Assembly: GCA_963786945.1 (NCBI GenBank)
Contig: CAWBAO010000001.1
Span: 496,001 to 560,000, forward strand
DNA: 64,000 bases
Source of the DNA: JADKCZ01 sp963786945
GTDB taxonomy: Bacteria > Myxococcota > Myxococcia > Myxococcales > Anaeromyxobacteraceae
Direction: 5' to 3'
The notes beneath the pieces are model-generated. The model had not been told where the DNA came from, ran no database searches, and saw only the letters and a program-made list of their open reading frames with translations. The position numbers and the translations under genes were made by a program. This document shows, in pieces, positions 1 through 11,098 of this stretch (position 1 is the stretch's first letter; the number at the start of each line of letters is the position of its first letter).

Positions 1-5
1 CCCGC

Positions 6-976
6 ATGCGCCGCCTCCTCTCCGCCCTCGCCCTCGTCGCCGCCACCTCCTTGCCCGCCGCCGCCCGGTCGCAGGAGGTGGTCCGGCTCGGCAACCTCAA
101 GTTCGCCCACTACGGCGCCATCTCCAGCATGAAGGAAGCATGCAGGAAATACGGCCTCGACGTGCAGGAGACCGTCTTCCCCAAGGGCATCGACATCTTC
201 CCGGCCCTGGTGAAGGGCGAGGTGGACCTGGCCGCCTCGGCCGCCGACGCCGCCATCGCCAACCGCGCCGCCGGCGGGCAGGTCTACGTGGTGGCCGGCT
301 TCGCCAAGGGGGGCGCCCGGATGGTCTCGCGCGCCGACCTGGCCCTGAAGACGGTGGCCGAGCTGAAGGGACGCAAGGTGGGCGTGGCCCGCGGCGGCGC
401 GCAGGAGCTGCTGCTGCTGGCCGAGCTGGCCAAGGCCGGCCTGACCTGGTCGGACAAGGGGGGCAAGGACGTGCAGATCGTCTACCTGCCCTTCGCCGAC
501 CTGAACCAGGCCCTGCTGCAGAAGCAGATCGACGCCATGTGCCAGTCCGAGCCGCAGTCGTCGCAGGCCATCAACAAGGGCTTCGGGGTGGAGATGCTCA
601 AGCCCTACGACACGCCGCTGGGGGAGCCGGTGCGGGTGCTGGTGATGACCGAGAGGCTCTACCGCGAGAAGCCGGCGGTGGCCCAGAAGGTGCTGGAGTG
701 CTTCGTCGACGCCACCCGCAGCTTCATCGAGAACCCCAGGGTGGCGGAGAAGTACGTGGTCGAGCAGATGTTCAAGGGGCAGATCACCGCCAGGACTACC
801 GGGACGCCATCTCCAACTCGCCCTTCACCTACGACGTCACCGTCGAGCACATCCAGGTGACCACCGACCTGATGGTGAAGTACGGGGTCGGCAAGATGAC
901 CGCGCCGCCCCGGGCGGCCGACTGGGTGAAGCTCGACCTGCTCCAGCAGGCCAAGGCCAAGCTGGGCGTGAAGTAG
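6..976 (+). CDS. ABC transporter substrate-binding protein, NitT/TauT (SsuA-like) family
   Basis: Periplasmic binding protein of an ABC importer for a nitrate-, sulfonate- or taurine-type ligand; the ligand cannot be told from sequence. The first 22 residues form a signal peptide (MRRLL, hydrophobic core, AAARS-Q). The body has the NMT1/SsuA pattern, including EVDLAASAADAAIANRAAGG and a domain with LKGRKVGVARGG. One base is missing near 793: the reading GQITA should continue as QDYRDAISNSPFTYDV, and the rest lies in another frame to the TAG at 974-976. With that correction the protein is about 323 residues, normal for the family. It is the first gene of a binding protein-permease-ATPase operon. 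The window opens five bases before the ATG, so its promoter is not visible. Confidence 0.85.
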
Positions 977-983
977 CCGGCGC

Positions 984-1799
984 ATGGGCGAGCGCGGCTC
1001 GGCTGCTGCGATCGCTGGCGGTGCCGGTCGCCCTGCTGCTGGCCTGGGAGGGGATCTCGCGGGCCGGGTGGGTGACGCCGCTCATCCTGCCCTCGCCGTC
1101 GGCGGTGGCCATCCGCTGGTGGGCCTACCTCACCCCCGCCGAGCCCTTCAGCCGCCGCGGGCGGCCCGTGGTGGCGCTGGGCCCTCTCCGGCGAGCTGCC
1201 GCACGACGTCTTCACCTCGCTGATGCGCATCGCCGTGGGCTTCGCCATCGGGGCCGGGCTGGCGCTGCCCGCTCGGCCTGCTCATGGGGCCCGCGCCGCT
1301 GGCCTACGCAGCTCTTCAACCCGGTGCTGCAGGTGCTGCGCCCCATCCCGCCCATCGCCTACATCCCGCTGGCCATCCTCTGGTTCGGGCTGGGCAATCC
1401 GCCCGCCTTCTTCCTCATCTCGCTGGGCGCCTTCTTCCCGGTGCTCATGAACACCATCGCCGGGGTGCGGGCCGTCGACGCCATCTACCTGCGCGCCGCC
1501 CGCAACCTCGGCGCCGGCGAGTGGACCCTCTTCTGGCGGGTCATGCTCCCGGCCGCCATGCCCTACATCCTCACCGGCATCCGGGTCGGCATCGGCGTGG
1601 CCTTCATCGTGGTGATCGTGGCCGAGATGATTGCGGTGAACAGCGGCCTCGGCTACCGCATCCTCGAGGCCCGCGAGTACTTCTGGTCGGACAAGGTGAT
1701 CGCCGGCATGATCACCATCGGCCTGTGCGGCCTGGGCATCGACCTCGGCATGAGCCGGCTCACCGGCTGGCTGCTGCGCTGGCACCGCGGGGTGGAGGG

Positions 1800-1803
<4 letters not shown>
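984..1803 (+). CDS. ABC transporter permease, NitT/TauT (SsuC-like) family
   Basis: Inner-membrane permease of the same importer, BPD_transp_1 fold. The readable C-terminal half (about 1315-1803) carries the EAA loop as AARNLGAGEWTLFWRVMLPAA, followed by a hydrophobic segment ending in an arginine-rich tail. Upstream, three reading frames must be combined: LLRSLAVPVALLLAWEGISRAG near 1003-1070, MRIAVGFAIGAGLAL near 1223-1267, and the rest from about 1315. At least three single-base shifts are therefore present (near 990, 1190 and 1270-1315). The ATG at 984 lies 7 bases after the binding-protein stop and is the likely start, but it is out of frame with the main body. The TGA at 1801-1803 overlaps the ATPase ATG. 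Confidence 0.8.
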
Positions 1804-2602
<799 letters not shown>

Positions 2603-2620
2603 GGTCCCTGGGCGGCGCGC

Positions 2621-2644
2621 GGGGGCCAACGGACGCTGGCCCCC
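2621..2644 (+). terminator. Terminator-like hairpin after the ABC operon
   Basis: A perfect 8-bp stem GGGGGCCA / TGGCCCCC encloses an 8-base loop, 18 bases after the ATPase stop. No T-run follows, as is common in GC-rich genomes, so it may be a weak terminator or only an mRNA 3' stabiliser. Confidence 0.45.
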
Positions 2645-2735
2645 GTCGGGGGGCCGGCGCAACTCTCGCGGAAGGCCAGGGTTGGCTGGGAGGTTGATCG
2701 GTCCGTGCGAGCCACCGGCTCGCCAAGGAGAACGC

Positions 2736-3938
2736 ATGATCCCGCTTCCTCGAACCCTCCGTACCCCGGCCGTGCTCCTCGCCCTCTCGACCGCCGCGCT
2801 GCTCTCGGCCTGCGGGGGCGCCGCGGGCGGCCCGTCCGGCGGTGGCCAGGCCGCGCTGGCCGCCCAGCTCGCCGCCGCCGCGCCGACCTCCAGCTCCATC
2901 GACCTCGACGTGGCCGGCGACGCCTCGATGTCGACGACCGCCCCGGTGCTGCTGTCCACGGCCGCCGGGAACACCATGCTGCCCGACCTCTGCCACCCGC
3001 ACCTCTTCAGCAGGACCTCGGAGGTGGTGCAGCGGCTCAACGCCGTCTTCTACCGCCACCTGCGCCACGTGGACGCGCTCATCGCCCGCGACCCGGCGCT
3101 GGTGGCCGGCAGCACCGTCACCTGGTCGCAGACCGGGAGCGGGGTCGAGGTGCAGCGCCAGCTCGTCATCACCCGCTCGGCCGACGGGCTGACCGACAGC
3201 TTCGAGCTCGACCTGGCCCCGGCCGGCCAGACGCCGCCCAGCTGGGTCAAGGTGATGGAGGGCGTCCGCACCACCTCGACCTCCGCCACGGGCGGCGAGG
3301 TGACCACCCACATGACGCTGGACTACGACGCGCTCCACGGCGTCCTGCCCACCGAGCGGCTCACCGGCCAGGTCGAGCTGGCCGTCGATCGGGTCAAGGA
3401 CTCCAGCCGGCCGGCCCCGGGCGTGAAGAGGACCACCACCGTCACCTTCACCGGCTTCTCCTTCGGCCCCGCCGATCCCCACGCCCCCCGCTCCGGCACG
3501 TTCACCCATGTCGGCGAGCCGGGCGTCGGCGGCTCGCTCTCCTTCCAGGACTCGCTGGTCCTGCTCTGCCCGGCCAATCCGGGCGGCCTGGCGGCCGACA
3601 CCGCCACCGATTCGCGCTGGTACGTCGCCGGCGACGGGGCCGTCCATGGTCGCGCCGACGCCAGGGCCACCGGGGGCCCGATCGCCACCGGCGACACCTG
3701 GCTGGGCGTGACCTGCTACCAGGGGCCGGTCGGCCACGCGCCCGGCATGGCCGACGAGGCGGCCTGGTACTGGGCCGTGAAGCTGGAGGACGCCAGCGGC
3801 GCCACGGTCCCGTCGAGCGCGCACGCCTCGGGCACCGGCACCTGCGATCCCGCCTTCGGGCCGGTCCCGTCGCTGTCCGACGACTCGACGGACTACCCCT
3901 TCCCGCCGGGGCCGATCGCGTTCCCCAACGAGTGGTAG
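2736..3938 (+). CDS. Secreted lipoprotein of unknown function
   Basis: I do not recognise a family. The start at 2736 is chosen because AAGGAG lies 6 bases upstream and a lipoprotein signal follows: MIPLPRTLRTPAVLLAL, then the lipobox LSAC with lipidation Cys near residue 28, then a Gly-rich linker. An in-frame GTG at 2682 would add 18 residues before this signal and is unlikely. The 400-residue protein has no further transmembrane segment. The mature part looks beta-rich, with repeated Thr/Ser strands and a few Cys residues in the second half that could form disulfides. It lies between two hairpins and is probably a single-gene unit. The C-terminus PFPPGPIAFPNEW is proline-rich. Confidence 0.7.
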   Translation: MIPLPRTLRTPAVLLALSTAALLSACGGAAGGPSGGGQAALAAQLAAAAPTSSSIDLDVAGDASMSTTAPVLLSTAAGNTMLPDLCHPHLFSRTSEVVQRLNAVFYRHLRHVDALIARDPALVAGSTVTWSQTGSGVEVQRQLVITRSADGLTDSFELDLAPAGQTPPSWVKVMEGVRTTSTSATGGEVTTHMTLDYDALHGVLPTERLTGQVELAVDRVKDSSRPAPGVKRTTTVTFTGFSFGPADPHAPRSGTFTHVGEPGVGGSLSFQDSLVLLCPANPGGLAADTATDSRWYVAGDGAVHGRADARATGGPIATGDTWLGVTCYQGPVGHAPGMADEAAWYWAVKLEDASGATVPSSAHASGTGTCDPAFGPVPSLSDDSTDYPFPPGPIAFPNEW

Positions 3939-3960
3939 CCCAGGCCGCTCGCACCCACCG

Positions 3961-3979
3961 GGGGCCGGCCGCCGGCCCC
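3961..3979 (+). terminator. Terminator-like hairpin before the lut operon
   Basis: An 8-bp stem GGGGCCGG / CCGGCCCC closes a 3-base loop, 22 bases after the lipoprotein stop. There is no T-tract. It separates the lipoprotein gene from the lactate operon. Confidence 0.4.
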
Positions 3980-4041
3980 GGCCGAGCCCTCGACGCCTCC
4001 CGCCTACCCAGCCAGCGCGGGGCGTGCCTAGACTCCGCGCC

Positions 4042-4788
4042 ATGCCGACGGTCGCCCTGTTCGTTCCCTGCTACGTCGACCAGCTCTACCCCCAGGTGGC
4101 CGAGGCCACGCTCCGCCTGCTCGAGCGCCACGGCTGCACCGTGGTCTTCCCCGAGGCCCAGACCTGCTGCGGGCAGCCCATGTCCAACTCGGGCGAGGCG
4201 GCCGCCGCGGCGCCGCTCTGCCGCCACTTCCTCGACACCTTCCAGGGGCACGAGTACGTGGTGGCCCCGAGCGGGAGCTGCGTGGGCATGGTGCGCCACC
4301 AGTTCCCCGACCTCGTGCCGGACCACCCGGCCCTCGAGCAGGTGAGGACCTCCACCTTCGAGCTCTGCGAGTTCCTCCACGACGTCCTCGGCGTGCGGCG
4401 CGTCGAGGGGCGCTTCCCCCGCACCGTCGGCCTCCACCGCAGCTGCCACGCCCAGCGCGAGCTGCGGCTGGCCAGCGGCAGCGAGCGGATGGTGGCCCCC
4501 TTCGACAAGGTGAAGACGCTGCTCTCGAGCCTCGAGGGCATCACGCTGGTGGAGCCGGCGAGGAGCGACGAGTGCTGCGGCTTCGGCGGCACCTTCGCGG
4601 TGGCCGAGGAGGCGGTCTCCTGCCTGATGGGGCGTGACCGGCTGGACGAGCACGCCCGGGCCGGCGCCGAGGTGATCACCGGCGTCGACATGAGCTGCCT
4701 GATGCACCTCGAGGGGCTGGCCCGCCGCGAGGGGCGCCCGGTCCGCATCCTCCACGCCGCCGAGGTGCTGCTCGGGGAGGCGGCCTGA
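4042..4788 (+). CDS. lutA: L-lactate utilization protein LutA (CCG-domain Fe-S protein)
   Basis: Subunit of the LutABC complex, which oxidises L-lactate to pyruvate in the cytoplasm and passes electrons to the quinone pool. It has the paired CCG (DUF3390/cysteine-rich) domains of the family: CCGQPMSNSGEA near residue 49 and CCGFGGTFAV near residue 178, with a Cys-containing SCVGM and HRSCHAQRE between them. At 248 residues it matches known LutA/LldE proteins. The ATG at 4042 gives the usual MPTVALFVPCYVDQLYP start; an in-frame start at 4024 adds only an atypical leader. lutB follows 2 bases downstream, so the genes are certainly co-transcribed. Confidence 0.93.
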   Translation: MPTVALFVPCYVDQLYPQVAEATLRLLERHGCTVVFPEAQTCCGQPMSNSGEAAAAAPLCRHFLDTFQGHEYVVAPSGSCVGMVRHQFPDLVPDHPALEQVRTSTFELCEFLHDVLGVRRVEGRFPRTVGLHRSCHAQRELRLASGSERMVAPFDKVKTLLSSLEGITLVEPARSDECCGFGGTFAVAEEAVSCLMGRDRLDEHARAGAEVITGVDMSCLMHLEGLARREGRPVRILHAAEVLLGEAA

Positions 4789-4790
4789 CC

Positions 4791-6176
4791 ATGGCCCACG
4801 CCCCCGCCGCCAGCCACCCCGAGGCCGCCGCCCGCTTCGCCGCCGACGTGCCCCGCACCCACTGGCACGACGAGTCGCTCTGGTTCATGCGCGTCAAGCG
4901 CGACCGGGCCGCCGCCCAGGTGCCGGAGTGGGAGCGGCTGCGCGAGCTGGCCCAGGCCATCAAGGCCCACGCCCTGGCCACCCTGCCGGCCCTGCTCGAG
5001 CAGTTCGAGAGGAACGCCACCGCCGCCGGCGCCACCGTCCACTGGGCCCGCGACGCCGCGGAGCACAACCGCATCGTCCACGGCCTGCTGGCCGAGCGCG
5101 GCGCCACCCGCCTGGTCAAGTCGAAGTCGATGCTCACCGAGGAGTGCGGCCTCAACCCGTACCTCGAGGCCCGCGGCATCGAGGTGGTCGACACCGACCT
5201 GGGCGAGCGCATCGTGCAGTTCCGGGACGAGCCGCCCAGCCACATCGTGCTCCCCGCCATCCACCTCAAGAAGGAGGAGATCGGCGCGCTCTTCCACGAG
5301 AAGCTGGGCACCGCCGCCGGCGCCTCCGACCCCAAGTACCTGACCGAGGCGGCCCGCGGCCACCTGCGCCAGAAGTTCCTGGCCGCCCAGGCCGGCCTCA
5401 CCGGCGTGAACTTCGCGGTGGCCGACACCGGCGCGGTGGTGGTCTGCACCAACGAGGGGAACGCCGACATGGGGACCTCGCTCCCCCCGCTCCACATCGC
5501 CTGCATGGGGCTGGAGAAGATCGTGCCGCGCGCCGAGGACCTCGGCGTCTTCCTGCGGCTGCTGGCCCGCTCCGCCACCGGCCAGCCGGTCACCACCTAC
5601 TCGACCCACTTCCTCGGGCCCCGCCCCGGCTCCGAGCTGCACATCGTCATCGTCGACAACGGCCGCAGCGCGCTGCTGGGCCGCGACCCCTACCGGCGCG
5701 CCCTCTCCTGCATCCGCTGCGGCGCCTGCATGAACACCTGCCCGGTCTTCCGGCGCTCCGGCGGCCACAGCTACGGGGTGACCGTCCCCGGCCCCATCGG
5801 CTCGGTGCTGGCCCCGACCATCGACCCGGCCGCCCACGCCTCCCTCCCCTTCGCCTCCACCCTGTGCGGCTCCTGCGCCGACGTCTGCCCGGTCCGCATC
5901 GACCTCCACCACCAGCTGCTGGCCTGGCGCGGCGAGCTGGCCGCCGCCGGCCACACCCCGGCCGGCAAGCGGCTGGCGCTGCGCCTCACGGCCTGGGTCT
6001 TCGCCTCCCCCGCCCGCTACGCGCTGGCGGGCCGGCTGGCCCGCTTCGCGCTGCGGGTCCTCCCGGCCGGGCTCCTGGCGCGGCTGGCCGGGCCCTGGGG
6101 GCGGCAGCGCGAGCTGCCGGTCGCGCCCGCCGAGAGCTTCCGCGATCGCTACCGGAGGACGCATGGCCGCGCGTGA
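4791..6176 (+). CDS. lutB: L-lactate utilization protein LutB (Fe-S/LUD-domain subunit)
   Basis: Electron-transfer subunit of LutABC. The 461-residue protein has an N-terminal LUD domain (about residues 60-290, with KSKSMLTEE and VCTNEGNADM) and a ferredoxin-like segment with two tetranuclear cluster motifs, CIRCGACMNTCP (about residue 304) and CGSCADVCP (about residue 361). A Lut-type C-terminal region follows. The length matches the family. The gene begins 2 bases after lutA, and its stop lies inside the first codons of lutC, indicating translational coupling. Confidence 0.93.
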   Translation: MAHAPAASHPEAAARFAADVPRTHWHDESLWFMRVKRDRAAAQVPEWERLRELAQAIKAHALATLPALLEQFERNATAAGATVHWARDAAEHNRIVHGLLAERGATRLVKSKSMLTEECGLNPYLEARGIEVVDTDLGERIVQFRDEPPSHIVLPAIHLKKEEIGALFHEKLGTAAGASDPKYLTEAARGHLRQKFLAAQAGLTGVNFAVADTGAVVVCTNEGNADMGTSLPPLHIACMGLEKIVPRAEDLGVFLRLLARSATGQPVTTYSTHFLGPRPGSELHIVIVDNGRSALLGRDPYRRALSCIRCGACMNTCPVFRRSGGHSYGVTVPGPIGSVLAPTIDPAAHASLPFASTLCGSCADVCPVRIDLHHQLLAWRGELAAAGHTPAGKRLALRLTAWVFASPARYALAGRLARFALRVLPAGLLARLAGPWGRQRELPVAPAESFRDRYRRTHGRA

Positions 6177-6771
6177 GCGAGATCCTGGCAGCGCTCCGGC
6201 GCAACGCCCGGCCCGGGGCGCCCCGCCCGGTGCTCGACGGCGTGGGCGCCCGCTTCCCCGACCTGGCGGCCCGCTTCGCCGAGGCCGTGGCGGCCGTGGG
6301 GGGCACGCTGGTCCGCGTCCCCGACCTCGCCGCCGCCGACGTGTCCCTCCGGGCCCTCCCCATCCACCGGGAGGCCCGGCGCATCGCCTCGCTGGTGCCC
6401 GGCGTGGGCAAGCCCACCTTCGACCCGGCCGAGGTGAAGGACCCGCACGAGCTCGAGGGGCTCGACCTGGTGGTGCTCCCCGGCGAGCTGGCGGTGGCCG
6501 AGAACGGCGCCATCTGGATCGAGGGGGCGCGGCTGCCTCACCACGCCCTGGTGGTCATCCCCGAGCACCTGGCGGTGGTGGTCCAAGCCGACGACCTCGT
6601 CCCCGACCTCCACGCCGCCTACGCCCGGCTCGACCTGGCCGGGCGGCCGCGCTGGGGCCTCTTCCTGGCCGGCCCCTCCAAGACCGCCGACATCGAGCAG
6701 TCGCTGGTGATCGGGGCCCACGGGGCGAGGAGCCTGACCGTGCTGCTGGTCGGCTCGCGGAGCCCTGGTCC

Positions 6772-6775
<4 letters not shown>
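6173..6775 (+). CDS. lutC: Lactate utilization protein LutC (LUD domain)
   Basis: Third subunit of the LutABC lactate oxidation complex. The GTG at 6173 overlaps the lutB stop (GTGA) and gives VSEILAALRRNA, the usual LutC beginning; an ATG at 6163 lies in another frame and does not extend into the LUD sequence. LUD-type motifs include LVVLPGELAVAENGAIW, the loop AVVVQADDLVPDLHAAY, and the C-terminal GPSKTADIEQSLVIGAHGAR, which is characteristic of LutC. The length of 200 residues is normal. The stop overlaps the next start by four bases (ATGA), so all four lactate genes are a coupled operon. Confidence 0.9.
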
Positions 6776-9583
<2,808 letters not shown>

Positions 9584-9585
9584 TC

Positions 9586-9606
9586 CCCGGCGGCCCGCAG
9601 GCCGGG
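9586..9606. terminator. Hairpin between convergent lactate and rhodanese genes
   Basis: A 6-bp stem CCCGGC / GCCGGG with a 9-base loop lies in the 24-base gap between two convergent genes. It could stop transcription from both sides. There is no T-run, so support is structural only. Confidence 0.4.
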
Positions 9607-9607
9607 A

Positions 9608-10006
9608 CTACTCCACCCGCTTCCCGGCCTTCACCCAGCCCTCGATCCCGGCCGGCATGATGAACACGTTCCTGTAGCCCGCCTTGGCGGCCGCACGGGC
9701 CGCGCCATGGCAGGCCATTCAACGCTCGTTGTGGCAGTAGTAGACGAGCGTGGTGGCCTTGTCGGCGGGGAGCTTCTTCTCCACGTCCTTGAGCGCCGAC
9801 CAGATGGCGCCGGGGACGTGCCCCTCAGCGTAGACCGTGGACGAGTTGACGTCGACGATGAGGACGTCCTTGCGGCCCAGCAGGGCCTCGACCTGGCCGA
9901 CCTCGAGGCGGCCAAAGGGCTCGGTCTCGGCGCGGGCCGGGGCGGCCTGGCCGGCCAGCGCGACGGTGAGCAGCGCGGCGGCGATGGGGTGGAAGCGGGC
10001 GTTCAT
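9608..10006 (-). CDS. Exported rhodanese-like protein with in-frame TGA (candidate selenoprotein)
   Basis: Single-domain periplasmic sulfurtransferase. Residues 1-26 form a signal peptide (core AAALLTVALAGQ, cleavage near ARA-E). The domain reads VEALLGRKDVLIVDVNSS, AEGHVPGAIW, then LVYYCHNER, then TGA at 9719-9721, then MACHGAARAAAKAGYRNVFI, MPAGIEGWVKAGKRVE and TAG. Translation continues in the same frame with full family similarity after the TGA, so no indel is involved. In related small rhodaneses the loop reads YC-x-N-x-x-C-x-A; the TGA sits exactly at that second Cys. Selenocysteine insertion or a Cys-codon point change are the two explanations. The complete product is 132 residues counting the TGA. 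Alternatively only a truncated 95-residue product is made. Confidence 0.75.
9686..9706 (-). promoter_or_regulatory. Candidate bacterial SECIS hairpin in the rhodanese mRNA
   Basis: On the minus strand, starting 12 bases after the TGA, the RNA can fold as GGCG (two-base bulge CG) GCC pairing with GGCCGCC, closing a 5-base loop CGUGC. The loop begins 21 bases after the TGA and has G in its second position and a GU step, as expected of bacterial SECIS elements (spacing and loop G are known features of that class). In DNA this GC-rich, a 7-bp stem can occur by chance, so this is supportive rather than decisive. Confidence 0.4.
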
Positions 10007-10063
10007 GCGATCCCTCCGTGTCGCCAGTCCCTAACGGCGGCGGCGGGGCGCGGCAACCAGGCC

Positions 10064-10285
10064 TCAGGCCGGCCGCCTCGGCGCGGAGCGGGACGCGCCC
10101 CACGGCCAGGCGCCCGCGCCCAGGGCCCGGGCCGCGGCCCACCCCAGCGCCGCCCAGCGCACCAGGCCGGCCAGCCCCTCCACCCGTCGCGCCAGCTCCC
10201 CCCGCTGCCAGGCCGCCCGCGCGGACAGCTCCGCCTGGCGCCGCTTCACCTCGCGCAGCCCCCGTCTGGCGCGCCGCCGGCTCAC
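10064..10285 (-). CDS. Small YqjK-like protein
   Basis: A 73-residue basic protein starting at GTG 10285, which overlaps the stop of the YqjE-like gene by four bases (GTGA). The N-terminal half is charged and probably helical (RRRARRGLREVKRRQAEL), followed by a short hydrophobic stretch near LVRWAALGWAAARALG. In enterobacteria yqjC-yqjD-yqjE-yqjK encode small membrane and ribosome-associated proteins; the size, charge, order and orientation here fit yqjK, but similarity of so short a basic protein is weak. The call rests mainly on context. Confidence 0.55.
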   Translation of the reverse strand: MSRRRARRGLREVKRRQAELSARAAWQRGELARRVEGLAGLVRWAALGWAAARALGAGAWPWGASRSAPRRPA

Positions 10286-10647
10286 CGCCCTCCCCCCAGG
10301 GCATCCCGGTCCTGCCGCAGCTCCTCGAGGGTGGCGGCGAAGATCCTCGGGCCCCTCCTGGCCCTCCAGGCCAGGAGCAGCAGCGCCAGCAGCCCCCCGC
10401 CCAGGAAGAAGCCGGTGAGGAGCCCCATCACCAGCAGGCGATGGGGGGTGTCCCACCAGGCCGCCACCAGCCAGAAGGTGGCCACCACCAGCCCCAGCGT
10501 GAAGCCGAGGAAGGCCAGCGCCCCCAGCAGGAGCATGGAGAGGAGGCGGAGCCGGGCCGCCTCCAGGTCGAGCGAGAGCAGCTCGAGGCGGGTGCGGAGC
10601 ACCTCGACCAGGGAGCGCGCCAGGGAGCGCAGCGATGCGAGGAGCAT
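10282..10647 (-). CDS. YqjE / phage holin superfamily III (DUF1469) membrane protein
   Basis: Inner-membrane protein of 121 residues. The N-terminal amphipathic part (SLARSLVEVLRTRLELLSLDL) and two transmembrane segments (LLGALAFLGFTLGLVVATFWL and LVMGLLTGFFLGGGLLALLL) separated by a short loop are the hallmarks of the YqjE/DUF1469 family. The role is unknown, but the family regularly partners a DUF883 protein, which is encoded just upstream here. It begins 6 bases after the DUF883 stop and overlaps the YqjK-like gene by four bases. Confidence 0.8.
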   Translation of the reverse strand: MLLASLRSLARSLVEVLRTRLELLSLDLEAARLRLLSMLLLGALAFLGFTLGLVVATFWLVAAWWDTPHRLLVMGLLTGFFLGGGLLALLLLAWRARRGPRIFAATLEELRQDRDALGGGR

Positions 10648-10653
10648 GGGCGC

Positions 10654-10974
10654 CTACCGGTGCCGGCCGTGGCCCAGCATCCAGCCCACCAGGAAGCTGA
10701 CCCCGGCGGCGATGCCCAGCGCCTGCCAGGGGTTGTCGCGCACGTAGCGGTCGGTCGCCTTGGCCGCCGCCCTGGCCTCCTCCACCGCGGCCTCCTCGAA
10801 CTCGGCGATGCGAGCCTTGGCGGCGTTCAGGGTCTCCTCGGCGCGCAGGCGGGCGGCGTTGACCTTCTCCCCCGCCTGCCCCGCGGTGGCGCGCAGGAGC
10901 TCCTCGGTGTCGGCGACGACGGCCTTCAGGTCGGCGGCCAGCTTCTCGCGGGCGGCAGCGGATTCCGTGTTCAT
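10654..10974 (-). CDS. YqjD/ElaB-like DUF883 protein
   Basis: A 106-residue tail-anchored protein. Residues 1-75 are a long Ala/Glu/Lys-rich amphipathic helix, likely coiled coil. The C-terminus has the family signature RYVRDNPWQALGIAAGVSFLVGWMLG, which includes the conserved DNPW motif and one transmembrane helix. E. coli relatives (YqjD, ElaB, YgaM) bind ribosomes at the membrane in stationary phase; the same role here is inference. The start is well defined, with AGGAGG a few bases before the ATG. It is the first gene of a three-gene operon. Confidence 0.85.
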   Translation of the reverse strand: MNTESAAAREKLAADLKAVVADTEELLRATAGQAGEKVNAARLRAEETLNAAKARIAEFEEAAVEEARAAAKATDRYVRDNPWQALGIAAGVSFLVGWMLGHGRHR

Positions 10975-11098
10975 CTCCCCTCCTCCTGGAGGACGCGATG
11001 GACGTCCGTCCCCAGCGGCTGGACTCTAGCCCAGCGCGGCCCGGGCAGAAGTGAGCGCCCCGTCGGGGCATCCCCGGGGGTAGGATTCCCCCCCGGCC

